DNA of 64,000 nucleotides from assembly GCF_016862175.1 (NCBI RefSeq), contig NZ_BOML01000085.1, positions 1 through 64,000 of the forward strand. The letters are read 5' to 3'. Position numbers and translations under genes: made by a program. The notes below the pieces were generated by a model. It ran no database searches. It saw nothing but the letters and a program-made list of their open reading frames with translations, and was not told where the DNA came from. Below are positions 31,779 through 39,946 of this stretch, in pieces (the stretch's first letter is position 1; every line of letters begins with the position of its first letter). This DNA comes from Paractinoplanes durhamensis (GTDB taxonomy: Bacteria; Actinomycetota; Actinomycetes; Mycobacteriales; Micromonosporaceae).

Positions 31779-33538
31779 GTGACGGCACCCTCGCCACGGT
31801 CCGCCGCGGGCTCGCCCTCTCCCCCGAGCTGCGGCCCGGCATGGCCGGCACGATCGCCCTCGCCCTCGTCCAGATGGGCGGCCGGGTCGCCGTGCCGATC
31901 GCCGTCCAGCAGGGCATCGACCACGGCATCCGGGCGGCCGGCGGCCCCGACCTCGGCTTCGTGGTCAAGGTCGTGGCGATCACCTTCGTCGCGCTGACCA
32001 TCTCCACGATCGCCGGCTACCTGATGACCCGGCGGCTGTTCACGGTCTCCGAGACCGCGCTGGGCGCCCTGCGGTCCCGCACGTTCCGGCACATCCACGA
32101 CCTGTCGATGCTGCACCAGCAGTCCGAGCGGCGCGGCTCGATGGTGTCCCGGGTGACCAGCGACGTCGACCAGATCTCCCAGTTCCTGCAGTTCGGCGGC
32201 GTGCAACTGCTGCTCTCCTCGGGTCAGCTGCTGGTGTCGACGCTGGTCATGCTCTTCTACTCGTGGCAGCTGACCCTCGTCGTACTCCTCGCCTTCGGTC
32301 CGTCGGTGGTGATCATCCGGCTCTTCCAGAAGCGGCTCGCCGGCACCTACCGCCAGGTCCGCGAGCGGACCGGCGTGATGCTCGGCGCGGTCGCGGAGAG
32401 CGTCGTCGGGGCCACCGTCATCCGGGCGTACGGCGTGGCCGGCCGCACCGAGGAGCGCCTCGACACCTCGATCGAGCGGCTGCGGGTGTCCCAGCAGCAG
32501 GCCCTGCGCACCAGCGTGACCAGCTTCTCCTCGGGCGAGATCGGCGCCGGCCTGGCGCTGGCCGCGGTGGTGGTGATCGGCACCCTGATGGGCCTCGACG
32601 GCGGCCTCACCGTCGGCGAGCTGACCGCGTTCCTGTTCCTGGTCACGCTCTTCATCCAGCCGGTGCAGATCGCCACCGACATGCTCAACGAGGCGCAGAA
32701 CGCGGTGGCCGGCTGGCGCCGCGTCCTCGACGTGCTCGACCTCGACCCGGACGTCGCCGACCCCGACGACCAGGGCGTCGACCTGCCGGCCGGCCCGCTG
32801 TCGGTGCACTTCCGGGACGTCTCGTTCCGCTACCCGGACGGCCCGGTCGTGCTCGCCGACGTCGACCTGAGGCTGGACGCGCGGAAGAAGTACGCGGTGG
32901 TCGGCGAGACCGGCAGCGGCAAGACCACGTTCGCGAAGCTGCTGACCCGGCTGATGGACCCGGCGGCCGGCGAGGTGCTGCTGTCCGACACGCCGCTGCC
33001 GTCGGTGCGGTTCTCGTCGCTGCGGGCGCGGGTGGTGATGGTTCCGCAGGACGGCTTCCTCTTCGACGCCACCATCGCGGAGAACATCCGCTTCGCGGCG
33101 CCGTCGCTGAGCGACGACGATCTGGCGGCGGCCTTCACCGAGCTCGGCCTGGCCGACTGGGTCGACGGCCTGCCGGCCGGCATGGAGACCCCGGTGGGCG
33201 AGCGCGGTGAGGCGCTCAGCGTGGGCGAGCGTCAGCTGGTTGCTCTGGTACGGGCGTACGTCGCCGACCCCGACCTGCTGGTGCTGGACGAGGCGACCAG
33301 TGCCGTGGACCCGGCCACCGAGGTGCGGTTGCAGCGCGCCCTCGACACGGTGACCCGGGGCCGCACCACGGTCGCGATCGCGCACCGCCTCTCCACCGCC
33401 CAGTCCGCCGACGAGGTGATCGTGGTGGACGCGGGCCGGGTGGTGCAGCGCGGCCCGCACGCCGCCCTGGTCGCCGACGAGAACTCGATCTACGCCAAGC
33501 TCTACGCGTCCTGGCTGGAGCAGACCCGCTCTACGTGA
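31775..33538 (+). CDS. ABC exporter half-transporter, catalytically complete subunit
   Basis: 587 residues with the same membrane-plus-ATPase layout as its partner. Walker A GETGSGKTT (near 377), catalytic Glu in LLVLDEATSAVD and switch His in VAIAHRLST are all standard, but the signature is LSVGE instead of LSGGQ. In the heterodimer this poor signature faces the partner's Asp/Tyr site, giving one degenerate and one working ATP site. The ATGA overlap with the upstream gene ensures equal synthesis. It overlaps the convergent yczR by 8 bp. Confidence 0.93.
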   Translation: MSDGTLATVRRGLALSPELRPGMAGTIALALVQMGGRVAVPIAVQQGIDHGIRAAGGPDLGFVVKVVAITFVALTISTIAGYLMTRRLFTVSETALGALRSRTFRHIHDLSMLHQQSERRGSMVSRVTSDVDQISQFLQFGGVQLLLSSGQLLVSTLVMLFYSWQLTLVVLLAFGPSVVIIRLFQKRLAGTYRQVRERTGVMLGAVAESVVGATVIRAYGVAGRTEERLDTSIERLRVSQQQALRTSVTSFSSGEIGAGLALAAVVVIGTLMGLDGGLTVGELTAFLFLVTLFIQPVQIATDMLNEAQNAVAGWRRVLDVLDLDPDVADPDDQGVDLPAGPLSVHFRDVSFRYPDGPVVLADVDLRLDARKKYAVVGETGSGKTTFAKLLTRLMDPAAGEVLLSDTPLPSVRFSSLRARVVMVPQDGFLFDATIAENIRFAAPSLSDDDLAAAFTELGLADWVDGLPAGMETPVGERGEALSVGERQLVALVRAYVADPDLLVLDEATSAVDPATEVRLQRALDTVTRGRTTVAIAHRLSTAQSADEVIVVDAGRVVQRGPHAALVADENSIYAKLYASWLEQTRST

Positions 33539-34991
33539 TCACCGAGGAAGTCCGCCAGGACGGCCGGACCGCCCGGTCCAGGTCGTAGCGGACCGACGCG
33601 ATCCGCTTCACCGCCTCGACCAGGTCGTCCTCCGGCAGCGTGAACGGCAGCCGGAGGAAGCGTTCGAGCGTGCCGTCGAGGCCGAACCGCGGCCCCGGCG
33701 CGAGCCGGACGTCGACGTCCTCGGCCGCCCGGGCCAGCGCGCTGGAGATCGGCCCGTCCAGCTCGGCCCAGAGCATCACCCCGCCGCGCGGAACCGTGAA
33801 GGTCCACTCCGGCAGTTGCTCGCGCAGCGCGGTGACCAGGGTGTCCCGCCGGGCCCGCAGCTCGGCCCGCCGGGCCGCCACGATCCGCCCGGCCTGGGCC
33901 AGCAGCCGCACCGCGACCAGCTGTTCCAGCACCGGGCTGGCCATGTCGACGCCGACCCGGATGGCGGCGAGCCGCTGCACCAGCGGCGCCGACGCCCGCA
34001 CCCAGCCGATCCGCAGCCCACCCCAGTAGGCCTTGCTCATCCCGCCGATCGACACCACCCGGGAGTGCCGGTCGAAGACGGCGACCGGCGGCGGCATCCC
34101 GTCGCCGTCCAGCGGCAGGTCCACGAAGGACTCGTCGACGATCAGCTCGGTGCCGGCCGCGTGCGCGGTGGCGACGAGCCGCTCGCGCAGCCCGGCGTCC
34201 ATCAGGTGGCCGGTCGGGTTGTGGAACTCCGGGATCAGGTAGGCGCAGCGGGGCCGGCCCTGCCGCAACGCCTCGAGCAGCATCTCCGAGTCCCAGCCGG
34301 TGGCCGAGTCGAGGCCGTGGGTGCTGATCCGGGCCCGCCGGGCGGCGAGCGCGGCGAGCGCGTTCGGATAGGTGGGCGTCTCGACCAGCACCGGCGACCC
34401 GACCGGGACACTGAGCCGCAGCACCAGGTCGAGGGCCTGCTGGGTGCCGGCGGTGATCAGGATCTGTTCGGCCGAGGTGGTCACCCCGCGGGCGGTGTAG
34501 CCGGCCGCGACGGCGTCGCGCAGCTCGACCAGCCCGCTCGGGAGGTAGCCGGCGCTGCCCAGGTAGCGCGGCAGGTCGTCGACGGCGGCCCGGGCCGCCC
34601 CGATCAGCTCCTCGGGTGCCTGGTGGGCGGCCACCCCGAGGTCGAGGATGTCGCGGTCGTCGCCGGCCGCCCACAGGCCGGAGGTGGCCACCCGGTGCCC
34701 GGACGGCAGGGTGGTCCAGCTGCCGGCGCCGCGCCGGCTGGTGAGGTGGCCGCTCTCCCGCAGGGTCCGGTACGCGGCGCTGACCGTGGTCCGGCTGACC
34801 GCGAGGGACTCGGCGAGTTCGCGCTCGGCCGGCAGCCGGACACCGAGCGGCAGCCGCCCGTCGGAGAGCAGGCCGCGCACGGCACCGGCGAGGGCGGCGT
34901 AGTCCGGGCTGCGGTGGCGGCCGGGCAGCGAGTGCCACTGACCGAGCAGCCGGGCCAGTTGCGCCCCTCGTACGGTGCTCGTCACAGCCAC
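33531..34991 (-). CDS. YczR-like MocR family regulator
   Basis: 486 residues. The N-terminal GntR winged helix (LPAERELAESLAVSRTTVSAAYRTL) is joined by a linker to an aminotransferase-fold domain with PLP lysine K320 in GGMSKAYWGGLRIGW and substrate-arm motifs PEFHNPTGHLM and DESFVDLPL. It is divergent from a YczE-like membrane gene; this pair is a recurrent arrangement in which the regulator controls the membrane protein. Start GTG or nearby alternative. The 53-bp gap holds a direct repeat that is the likely binding site. Confidence 0.9.
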   Translation of the reverse strand: MAVTSTVRGAQLARLLGQWHSLPGRHRSPDYAALAGAVRGLLSDGRLPLGVRLPAERELAESLAVSRTTVSAAYRTLRESGHLTSRRGAGSWTTLPSGHRVATSGLWAAGDDRDILDLGVAAHQAPEELIGAARAAVDDLPRYLGSAGYLPSGLVELRDAVAAGYTARGVTTSAEQILITAGTQQALDLVLRLSVPVGSPVLVETPTYPNALAALAARRARISTHGLDSATGWDSEMLLEALRQGRPRCAYLIPEFHNPTGHLMDAGLRERLVATAHAAGTELIVDESFVDLPLDGDGMPPPVAVFDRHSRVVSIGGMSKAYWGGLRIGWVRASAPLVQRLAAIRVGVDMASPVLEQLVAVRLLAQAGRIVAARRAELRARRDTLVTALREQLPEWTFTVPRGGVMLWAELDGPISSALARAAEDVDVRLAPGPRFGLDGTLERFLRLPFTLPEDDLVEAVKRIASVRYDLDRAVRPSWRTSSVIT

Positions 34992-34999
34992 CTCCCGGA

Positions 35000-35028
35000 A
35001 ATTGGCTATTCAGCCAGCGTCAATTGGC
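35000..35028. promoter_or_regulatory. yczR-yczE operator: AATTGGC direct repeat
   Basis: AATTGGC occurs at 35000-35006 and 35022-35028, 22 bp (two helical turns) apart and in the same orientation, as expected for a MocR dimer. The first copy also forms a short dyad, TGGCT-ATTC-AGCCA. The site fills most of the gap between the divergent starts. Confidence 0.65.
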
Positions 35029-35044
35029 CCCCAGAGTGGCATCT

Positions 35045-35683
35045 ATGACCGCACCTGGCAACGGAGATCGCCGTCTCACCCGGCGACTGATCCAGCTTTT
35101 CATCGGCCTGGTGCTGTACGGGGTGAGCATGGCCTTCATGGTGGAATCCGGCCTGGGTCTCAACCCCTGGGACGTGTTCCACCAGGGCCTGTCCGACGTC
35201 ACCGGGATCAGCTTCGGCGCGGTGGTGTTCCTGGTCGGCATCCCGGTCCTGCTGCTGTGGATCCCGCTGCGGCAGCGCCCCGGCCTCGGCACGATCGCCA
35301 ACCTGGTGGTCATCGGCTTCGCCGTGGACGGCGCGCTGGCCGTGCTCCCGGAGGGCCACGACCTCCCGGCCCGGGTCGGCTACCTGGTGGCCGGCATCCT
35401 GCTCAACGGCCTGGCGACCGGCCTCTACATCGGCAGCCGGTTCGGCACCGGCCCGCGCGACGGCCTGATGACCGGTATCACGGGTCGTTTCCCGAAGCTG
35501 TCGATCCGCGTCGTCCGGACCGCCATCGAGCTGTCCGTCCTCGGTGCCGGTTTCCTGCTCGGCGGCACCGCCGGGATCGGCACGGTGGCGTACGCCTTGG
35601 CGATCGGCCCCCTGGTGCACCTGTTCCTGCCGCTGTGCACGGTCCCGTCCCAGCCCGCGGGAAGACTGGCCCCTGTGGACTGA
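35045..35683 (+). CDS. YczE/YyaS/YitT-like membrane protein
   Basis: 212 residues with about five hydrophobic helices. The motif GLGLNPWDVFHQGL near 40 and GSRFGTGPRDGLMTG near 130 are conserved in YczE-type proteins. Function is not known; family members are linked to MocR regulators and may transport or sense a B6- or amine-related compound, which is inference. The ATG giving MTAPGNGDRRLTRR is chosen; an earlier in-frame start would lie inside the operator. Confidence 0.87.
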   Translation: MTAPGNGDRRLTRRLIQLFIGLVLYGVSMAFMVESGLGLNPWDVFHQGLSDVTGISFGAVVFLVGIPVLLLWIPLRQRPGLGTIANLVVIGFAVDGALAVLPEGHDLPARVGYLVAGILLNGLATGLYIGSRFGTGPRDGLMTGITGRFPKLSIRVVRTAIELSVLGAGFLLGGTAGIGTVAYALAIGPLVHLFLPLCTVPSQPAGRLAPVD

Positions 35684-35768
35684 ACCTTTCTCAACATGGC
35701 GAGGGCTGCAGCTCCCGGCGCCAGTCATCGGACCGGAACCGCAGGCCCGATGGCAGGTTGACAATTGT

Positions 35769-35788
35769 TCACCGATACACCTCGGTGA
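35769..35788. promoter_or_regulatory. dyad upstream of the 142-aa hypothetical gene
   Basis: Perfect 7-bp arms TCACCGA and TCGGTGA flank TACACC. It lies between the yczE stop and the next start. It may be an operator or a small terminator; no T tract follows. Confidence 0.4.
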
Positions 35789-35841
35789 TCATCCGGACAC
35801 ATTTCCTTCCGGGCGGAGCCGCGACGCGGCATCATTGCGCC

Positions 35842-36270
35842 ATGGGGGCTGGCGGCTGGCAGTGGAACGACGCTTGGATCTTCGTGTCCGCGGTCATCGC
35901 CGAGCGCCTGGAGCGCGACCGGGCCATGCACGCCGCCCTGCCGGTGACCGGGGCGAGCCTGGCCGACGTGCTGGCCGCCGCCGATTTCCTGCACCACGCC
36001 GTGCCGGCCCGCGAGGAGCTGGAGGAGTCGATCCGCCGCCTGGCCGGAGCCGGCCTGATCGTGGTGGAGGACGACATCGTCGAGGTCGCCCCGGCCGGTG
36101 AGCAGCTGTGGCGCACCCGCCCGTTCAGCGGCCTGTCCTCCGCGGTGATGACCCTGCAGGCGCAGCTCAACCGGGCCACCAGCCCCGGCGTCCACGACTG
36201 GGTGCTCGACGAGCAGACCTACAACACCGCCGTCCGCGAGTATTCGCTGCGGCTGGCCGACGGCCGCTAG
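35842..36270 (+). CDS. hypothetical protein, 142 aa, possible winged-helix fold
   Basis: I do not recognise this protein. It is soluble and mostly helical, beginning MGAGGWQWNDAWIFVSAVIAE. The middle (ADVLAAADFLHHAVPAREELEESIRRLAGAGLIVVEDD) reads like a winged helix: helices followed by a beta pair with Val-Val-Glu-Asp. No catalytic motif is seen. The ATG follows a CATCAT hexamer by six bases. Its stop overlaps the convergent hisF stop by a few bases. Confidence 0.6.
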   Translation: MGAGGWQWNDAWIFVSAVIAERLERDRAMHAALPVTGASLADVLAAADFLHHAVPAREELEESIRRLAGAGLIVVEDDIVEVAPAGEQLWRTRPFSGLSSAVMTLQAQLNRATSPGVHDWVLDEQTYNTAVREYSLRLADGR

Positions 36271-37076
36271 CGCACCGGGCTGCCGGCGGCCCGCAGGCTG
36301 TCCTTGACCTCGCCGATGCTGAGGTCTCCGAAGTGGAAGACGCTCGCCGCCAGCACCGCGTCCGCCCCGGCCGCCACGGCCGGCGGGAAGTGCTCCACCG
36401 CGCCCGCGCCGCCGCTGGCGATGACCGGGATGCCGACCACGGCTCGCACCGCCCGGATCAGGTCGAGGTCGAAGCCGGCCTTGGTGCCGTCCGCGTCCAT
36501 CGAGTTGAGCAGGATCTCCCCGGCGCCGAGCTCGGCGACCGTACGCGCCCACTCGATCGCGTCCAGCCCGGCGCTGCGCCGCCCGCCGTGCGTGGTGACC
36601 TCCCACCCGCTGGGCTGCCCAGCCGACCGCCCACCGGGCTGCCCAGCCGACCGCCCGCCGGGCTGCTCGGCCGTCCGCCGCACGTCGAGCGACAGCACCA
36701 GCACCTGGTTGCCGAACCGCTCGGCGATCTCCGAGATCAGCGCCGGCCGGGCGATCGCCGCGGTGTTGACCCCGACCTTGTCGGCACCGGCCCGCAGCAG
36801 CACGTCGACATCGCCGGGCGAGCGGACGCCGCCACCCACGGTGAGCGGGATGAACACGCTCTCCGCGGTGCGCCGGACCACGTCGAGCATGGTGCCACGG
36901 GCGTCGGAGGAGGCGGTCACGTCGAGGAAGGTGAGCTCGTCGGCCCCGGCCGCGTCGTAGGCGGCGGCCAGCTCGACCGGGTCACCGGCGTCCCGCAGGT
37001 CGACGAAGTTGACCCCCTTGACCACCCGCCCGGCATCCACGTCGAGACAAGGGATCACCCGCACCGCCACCGTCAT
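36267..37076 (-). CDS. hisF: imidazole glycerol phosphate synthase cyclase subunit
   Basis: With HisH it makes ImGP and AICAR. 269 residues, about 10 longer than usual. The catalytic acids are D12 (CLDVDAGR) and D194 (NSMDADGTKAG). Residues ~136-157 hold a Gly/Gln/Pro-rich tandem insertion in the loop before EVTTHGGRRSAG, coded by three 24-bp repeats. The rest of the barrel is normal, so the protein is probably active. The ATG overlaps the stop of the upstream EamA gene (ATGA). It is cut off from priA by that gene and a LysR gene. Confidence 0.96.
   Translation of the reverse strand: MTVAVRVIPCLDVDAGRVVKGVNFVDLRDAGDPVELAAAYDAAGADELTFLDVTASSDARGTMLDVVRRTAESVFIPLTVGGGVRSPGDVDVLLRAGADKVGVNTAAIARPALISEIAERFGNQVLVLSLDVRRTAEQPGGRSAGQPGGRSAGQPSGWEVTTHGGRRSAGLDAIEWARTVAELGAGEILLNSMDADGTKAGFDLDLIRAVRAVVGIPVIASGGAGAVEHFPPAVAAGADAVLAASVFHFGDLSIGEVKDSLRAAGSPVR
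36610..36681 (-). repeat. 24-bp tandem repeat inside hisF
   Basis: Three 24-bp units: 36610-36633 and 36634-36657 differ at two bases, while 36658-36681 has drifted further. In frame they encode GQPGGRSA octapeptides. The high identity of the first two units points to recent duplication within an essential enzyme gene. Confidence 0.92.
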
Positions 37077-37954
37077 GCTTCAACCCTAACCAGCGCGGGC
37101 CGCGGCGCCCGCGCCCGGGCCAGGCCGATCAGGATGCCGCCGACGACGAGGGCGCCGCCGATCAGGTCGGTCGGGTGGATCTTCTCGCCGAGCACCAGGG
37201 CGGCCGAGGCCATGCCGAACAGCGGGACGAGCATCGAGAACGGGGCGACGGTCGAGGCCCCGTACTTCTTGAGCAGGAAGCCCCAGCCCGCGAAGCCCGC
37301 AAGGGTCGAGACCAGCGCGACGTACGCCAAGGCCAGCAGGGCTTCGCCGTCGATCGCGCGCAGCGCGGCGAGGTCGGCCGCCGGGCCGTCGATGAGCAGC
37401 GAGAGGACGATCAGCGGGCCGCTCGCGACGGCGCTGACCCAGACCATGAAGCGCAGCGTGTCCGGCGGCGACGCCTTGCGGGTGGCGATGTTCGACAGGC
37501 CCCAGGCCGCGGCCGCCCCGATGATCAGCAGGAACGCGCCGAGGTTGGTGCCCATCCGGGTGGCGACCACGCCGACCCCGGCCAGCGCCACCAGCAGCCC
37601 GGCGACCTGCACCGGCCGCGGGCGTTCGCGCAGCAGCAGCACCGCGAAGAGCACGGTGAACACGGCCTGGCTCTGCAGGACGAGCGAGCTGAGCCCGGCC
37701 GGCATCCCGGCCGCCATGCCCGCGAACAGCAGCGAGAACTTCACCACCCCGAGGGCCAGCCCGACCGCGATCACCCACTTCCACGGCACCCGCGGGCGAC
37801 CGGCGAAGAGCAGGGCCGGGAACGCGGCGAGGGTGAAGCGCAGCGCATTGAACAGCAGTGGCGGGAAGTGGTCGAGCCCGGTCTCGATGGCGACGAAGTT
37901 GACGCCCCAGATCGCCATCACGGCCACGGCCAGCGCGATGTCCCTCGATTTCAT
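37073..37954 (-). CDS. EamA/DMT family transporter
   Basis: 293 residues with ten hydrophobic segments arranged as two EamA repeats (first starting IWGVNFVAIETGLDHFPPLLF; second near 150 with WGLSNIATRKAS). Members export amino acids or metabolites. It is translationally coupled to hisF through ATGA and divergent from a LysR gene whose site lies between them. Export of a histidine- or amino-acid-related compound is suggested only by context. Confidence 0.88.
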   Translation of the reverse strand: MKSRDIALAVAVMAIWGVNFVAIETGLDHFPPLLFNALRFTLAAFPALLFAGRPRVPWKWVIAVGLALGVVKFSLLFAGMAAGMPAGLSSLVLQSQAVFTVLFAVLLLRERPRPVQVAGLLVALAGVGVVATRMGTNLGAFLLIIGAAAAWGLSNIATRKASPPDTLRFMVWVSAVASGPLIVLSLLIDGPAADLAALRAIDGEALLALAYVALVSTLAGFAGWGFLLKKYGASTVAPFSMLVPLFGMASAALVLGEKIHPTDLIGGALVVGGILIGLARARAPRPALVRVEA

Positions 37955-37982
37955 ATGCTCAACGCTGGCCCGAAAAACCGTT

Positions 37983-38003
37983 AAGCACCATCGAATAGTG
38001 CTT
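37983..38003. promoter_or_regulatory. LysR-type binding dyad
   Basis: AAGCAC and GTGCTT are perfect 6-bp arms around nine bases, an interrupted dyad of the T-N11-A kind used by LysR regulators. It lies in the 72-bp gap between the EamA and lysR genes. A second dyad, TGTAG-CTTCA-CTACA (38013-38027), abuts the lysR ATG. Confidence 0.6.
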
Positions 38004-38026
38004 TAGTCATGTTGTAGCTTCACTAC

Positions 38027-38911
38027 ATGATTGACCTGGGCCGCCTGCGCGCCCTCCACGCCGTGGCCAGCTACAAGACCGTCCTGGCGGCGGGCCAGGC
38101 CCTGCACTGCACCCCGTCGGCGGTGTCCCAGCAGCTCGCCAAGCTGGAGCGGGAGACCGGCACCACACTGGTCGAGAAGGACGGGCGCGGCCTGCGCCTC
38201 ACCGAGGCCGGGCGGCTGCTGGCCCAGCACGCCGAGCGGGTCCTCGCCACCGTCGACGAGGCCGAGGCGGCCCTCGCCGCGCACCGCGACACGGTCACCG
38301 GCCGGCTCACCGTGGCCGCGTTCGCCACCGCCTGCCGCGCGCTGCTGCCGTGGGCGCTGCACCGGCTCGCGTCCGAGCATCCGCAGCTGTCCACCGGGTT
38401 GATCGAGGTGAACCCGCACGAGGGCCTGGAAGCGCTGCACCGCGGCCACGTCGACCTGGCGGTGCTGGACGACTGGCCGGAGGTCGCGCTGCACTATCCG
38501 GCCGGCATCGCGCACGTCGAGCTCGGCTGGGACACCGCCGACCTGATCGTGCCGAGCGGCCACCGCCTGACCGGCTCGACGACGCTCGCGAAGTGCCGGG
38601 ACGAACGCTGGATCGCGGCGAAGATGGGCGACATCTGCCACGAGTGGCTGGTCCGGGTGCAGCCCGGGGTGCAGCCCGACTTCCACGTGGTCGAGTTCGA
38701 GACCCAGCTGACGCTGATCGCGGCCGGGCTCGGGGTGGCGGTCATCCCGCGGCTCGGCCGCCCCACGCTCCCCGAGGGCGTCCGGGTCGTCCGTCTCACC
38801 CCGGAGCCCCGCCGGAAGATCGTCATCGCCTGGCGCGAGGCCGCGGCGGCCCGCCCGGCCATCAAAGCGGCCGAGCGAGCCCTCCGATCAGCGTGGGCCC
38901 AACACCGCTAG
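38027..38911 (+). CDS. LysR family transcriptional regulator
   Basis: 294 residues. The N-terminal HTH is LRALHAVASYKTVLAAGQALHCTPSAVSQQLAKLE, followed by the effector domain with VNPHEGLEALHRGHVDLAVLDD. It is divergent from the EamA exporter, the classic layout for LysR control of a transporter. The ATG has TAGCTT six bases upstream, suggesting a leaderless start. Its last 24 bases overlap the convergent priA gene. The ligand is unknown; an amino acid is plausible. Confidence 0.9.
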   Translation: MIDLGRLRALHAVASYKTVLAAGQALHCTPSAVSQQLAKLERETGTTLVEKDGRGLRLTEAGRLLAQHAERVLATVDEAEAALAAHRDTVTGRLTVAAFATACRALLPWALHRLASEHPQLSTGLIEVNPHEGLEALHRGHVDLAVLDDWPEVALHYPAGIAHVELGWDTADLIVPSGHRLTGSTTLAKCRDERWIAAKMGDICHEWLVRVQPGVQPDFHVVEFETQLTLIAAGLGVAVIPRLGRPTLPEGVRVVRLTPEPRRKIVIAWREAAAARPAIKAAERALRSAWAQHR

Positions 38912-39613
38912 GGCTTCGGCCACCGTGAACGCGCCCGCGTAGAGCGCCTTGCCGGCGATCACGCCCTCCACCCCGATCGACTCCAGGGTGGCCAGGGCGC
39001 GCAGGTCGTCCAGGGTGGACACGCCACCGCTGGCGATGATCGGCTTGTCGGTGGCCGCGCACACCTCGCGCAGCAGGTCCAGGTTGGGCCCGCGCATGGT
39101 GCCGTCCTTGGTGATGTCGGTGACGACGTAGCGGGACGCGCCCGCCTTGTCGAGCCGGGCGAGAACCTCGTAGAGGTCGCCGCCGTCCTTGGTCCAGCCG
39201 CGCGCCGCGAGAGTACGGCCGCGCACGTCGAGGCCGATCGCGACCCGGTCGCCGTACTCGCCGCAGATCCGGTCGCACCACTCCGGGTCCTCGAGGGCCG
39301 CGGTGCCGATGTTGACCCGGGCCGCGCCGGTGGCGAGGGCACGGGTCAGCGACTCGTCGTCGCGGATACCGCCGGACAGCTCGACCTTCACGTCGAGCCG
39401 CCGCACCACGTCGGCGAGAAGGCCGGCGTTGGAACCGCGCCCGAACGCCGCGTCCAGGTCGACCAGGTGCACCCACTCGGCCCCGTCGTTCTGCCAGGCC
39501 AGCGCGGCGTCGAGCGGGTCGCCGTAGGCGGTCTCCGAACCGGCGGCGCCCTGCACGAGGCGGACGGCTTGGCCGTCGGCGACGTCGACGGCCGGCAGCA
39601 GGGTCAGGGTCAC
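38888..39613 (-). CDS. priA: PriA: bifunctional HisA/TrpF isomerase
   Basis: 241-residue half-barrel-repeat TIM barrel. In actinobacteria PriA isomerises both ProFAR (histidine) and PRA (tryptophan). Catalytic acids are D10 (PAVDVADG) and D170 (DITKDGTMRG). The R138-G-W140 segment in LAARGWTKDGG matches the Arg/Trp loop used for PRA in the M. tuberculosis enzyme. No separate trpF is seen beside the trp genes here, which supports the dual role. It ends hisD-C-B-orf-H-orf-priA. Confidence 0.95.
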   Translation of the reverse strand: MTLTLLPAVDVADGQAVRLVQGAAGSETAYGDPLDAALAWQNDGAEWVHLVDLDAAFGRGSNAGLLADVVRRLDVKVELSGGIRDDESLTRALATGAARVNIGTAALEDPEWCDRICGEYGDRVAIGLDVRGRTLAARGWTKDGGDLYEVLARLDKAGASRYVVTDITKDGTMRGPNLDLLREVCAATDKPIIASGGVSTLDDLRALATLESIGVEGVIAGKALYAGAFTVAEALAVLGPR

Positions 39614-39623
39614 GGTTTCTCCT

Positions 39624-39941
39624 TCATGCTTTCCGGCCCAGGACGAGGACTACCAGGGCCGGCAGGGCCATAACGATCACGATGGTCAGCACGATGCGCA
39701 GCCCGAGCTCGGGCACGAACAGCCAGACCGCGGCCGCGGCGACCAGCGCCACCACCAGGATGCCGAGGCGCTCGCGGCGACTGCGGCGGTACAGCCGGCC
39801 GGTGCGGCCCACCCGCGGGGTGAGCTTGCGGACCAACTGCCGGCGACGCTGCCGGCGGGCCACCTTCCGGGCCCGGCCGGCCTTCTGCTTCTCGAGTACG
39901 GCCAGCCGCTCGGCGCGTCTCTTCGCCCGCTCCTTGGACAC
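39624..39941 (-). CDS. small basic membrane protein in the his operon
   Basis: 105 residues. The first ~60 are extremely basic and probably helical (SKERAKRRAERLAVLEKQKAG, then RKVARRQRRRQLVRKL), followed by two hydrophobic segments (ILVVALVAAAAVWLF and IVLTIVIVMALPALVVLVL). The basic part would stay in the cytoplasm and could touch nucleic acid or lipid heads. It sits 5 bp after hisH and 10 bp before priA, in the operon. No function is known to me. Confidence 0.75.
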   Translation of the reverse strand: MSKERAKRRAERLAVLEKQKAGRARKVARRQRRRQLVRKLTPRVGRTGRLYRRSRRERLGILVVALVAAAAVWLFVPELGLRIVLTIVIVMALPALVVLVLGRKA

Positions 39942-39946
39942 TTCGG

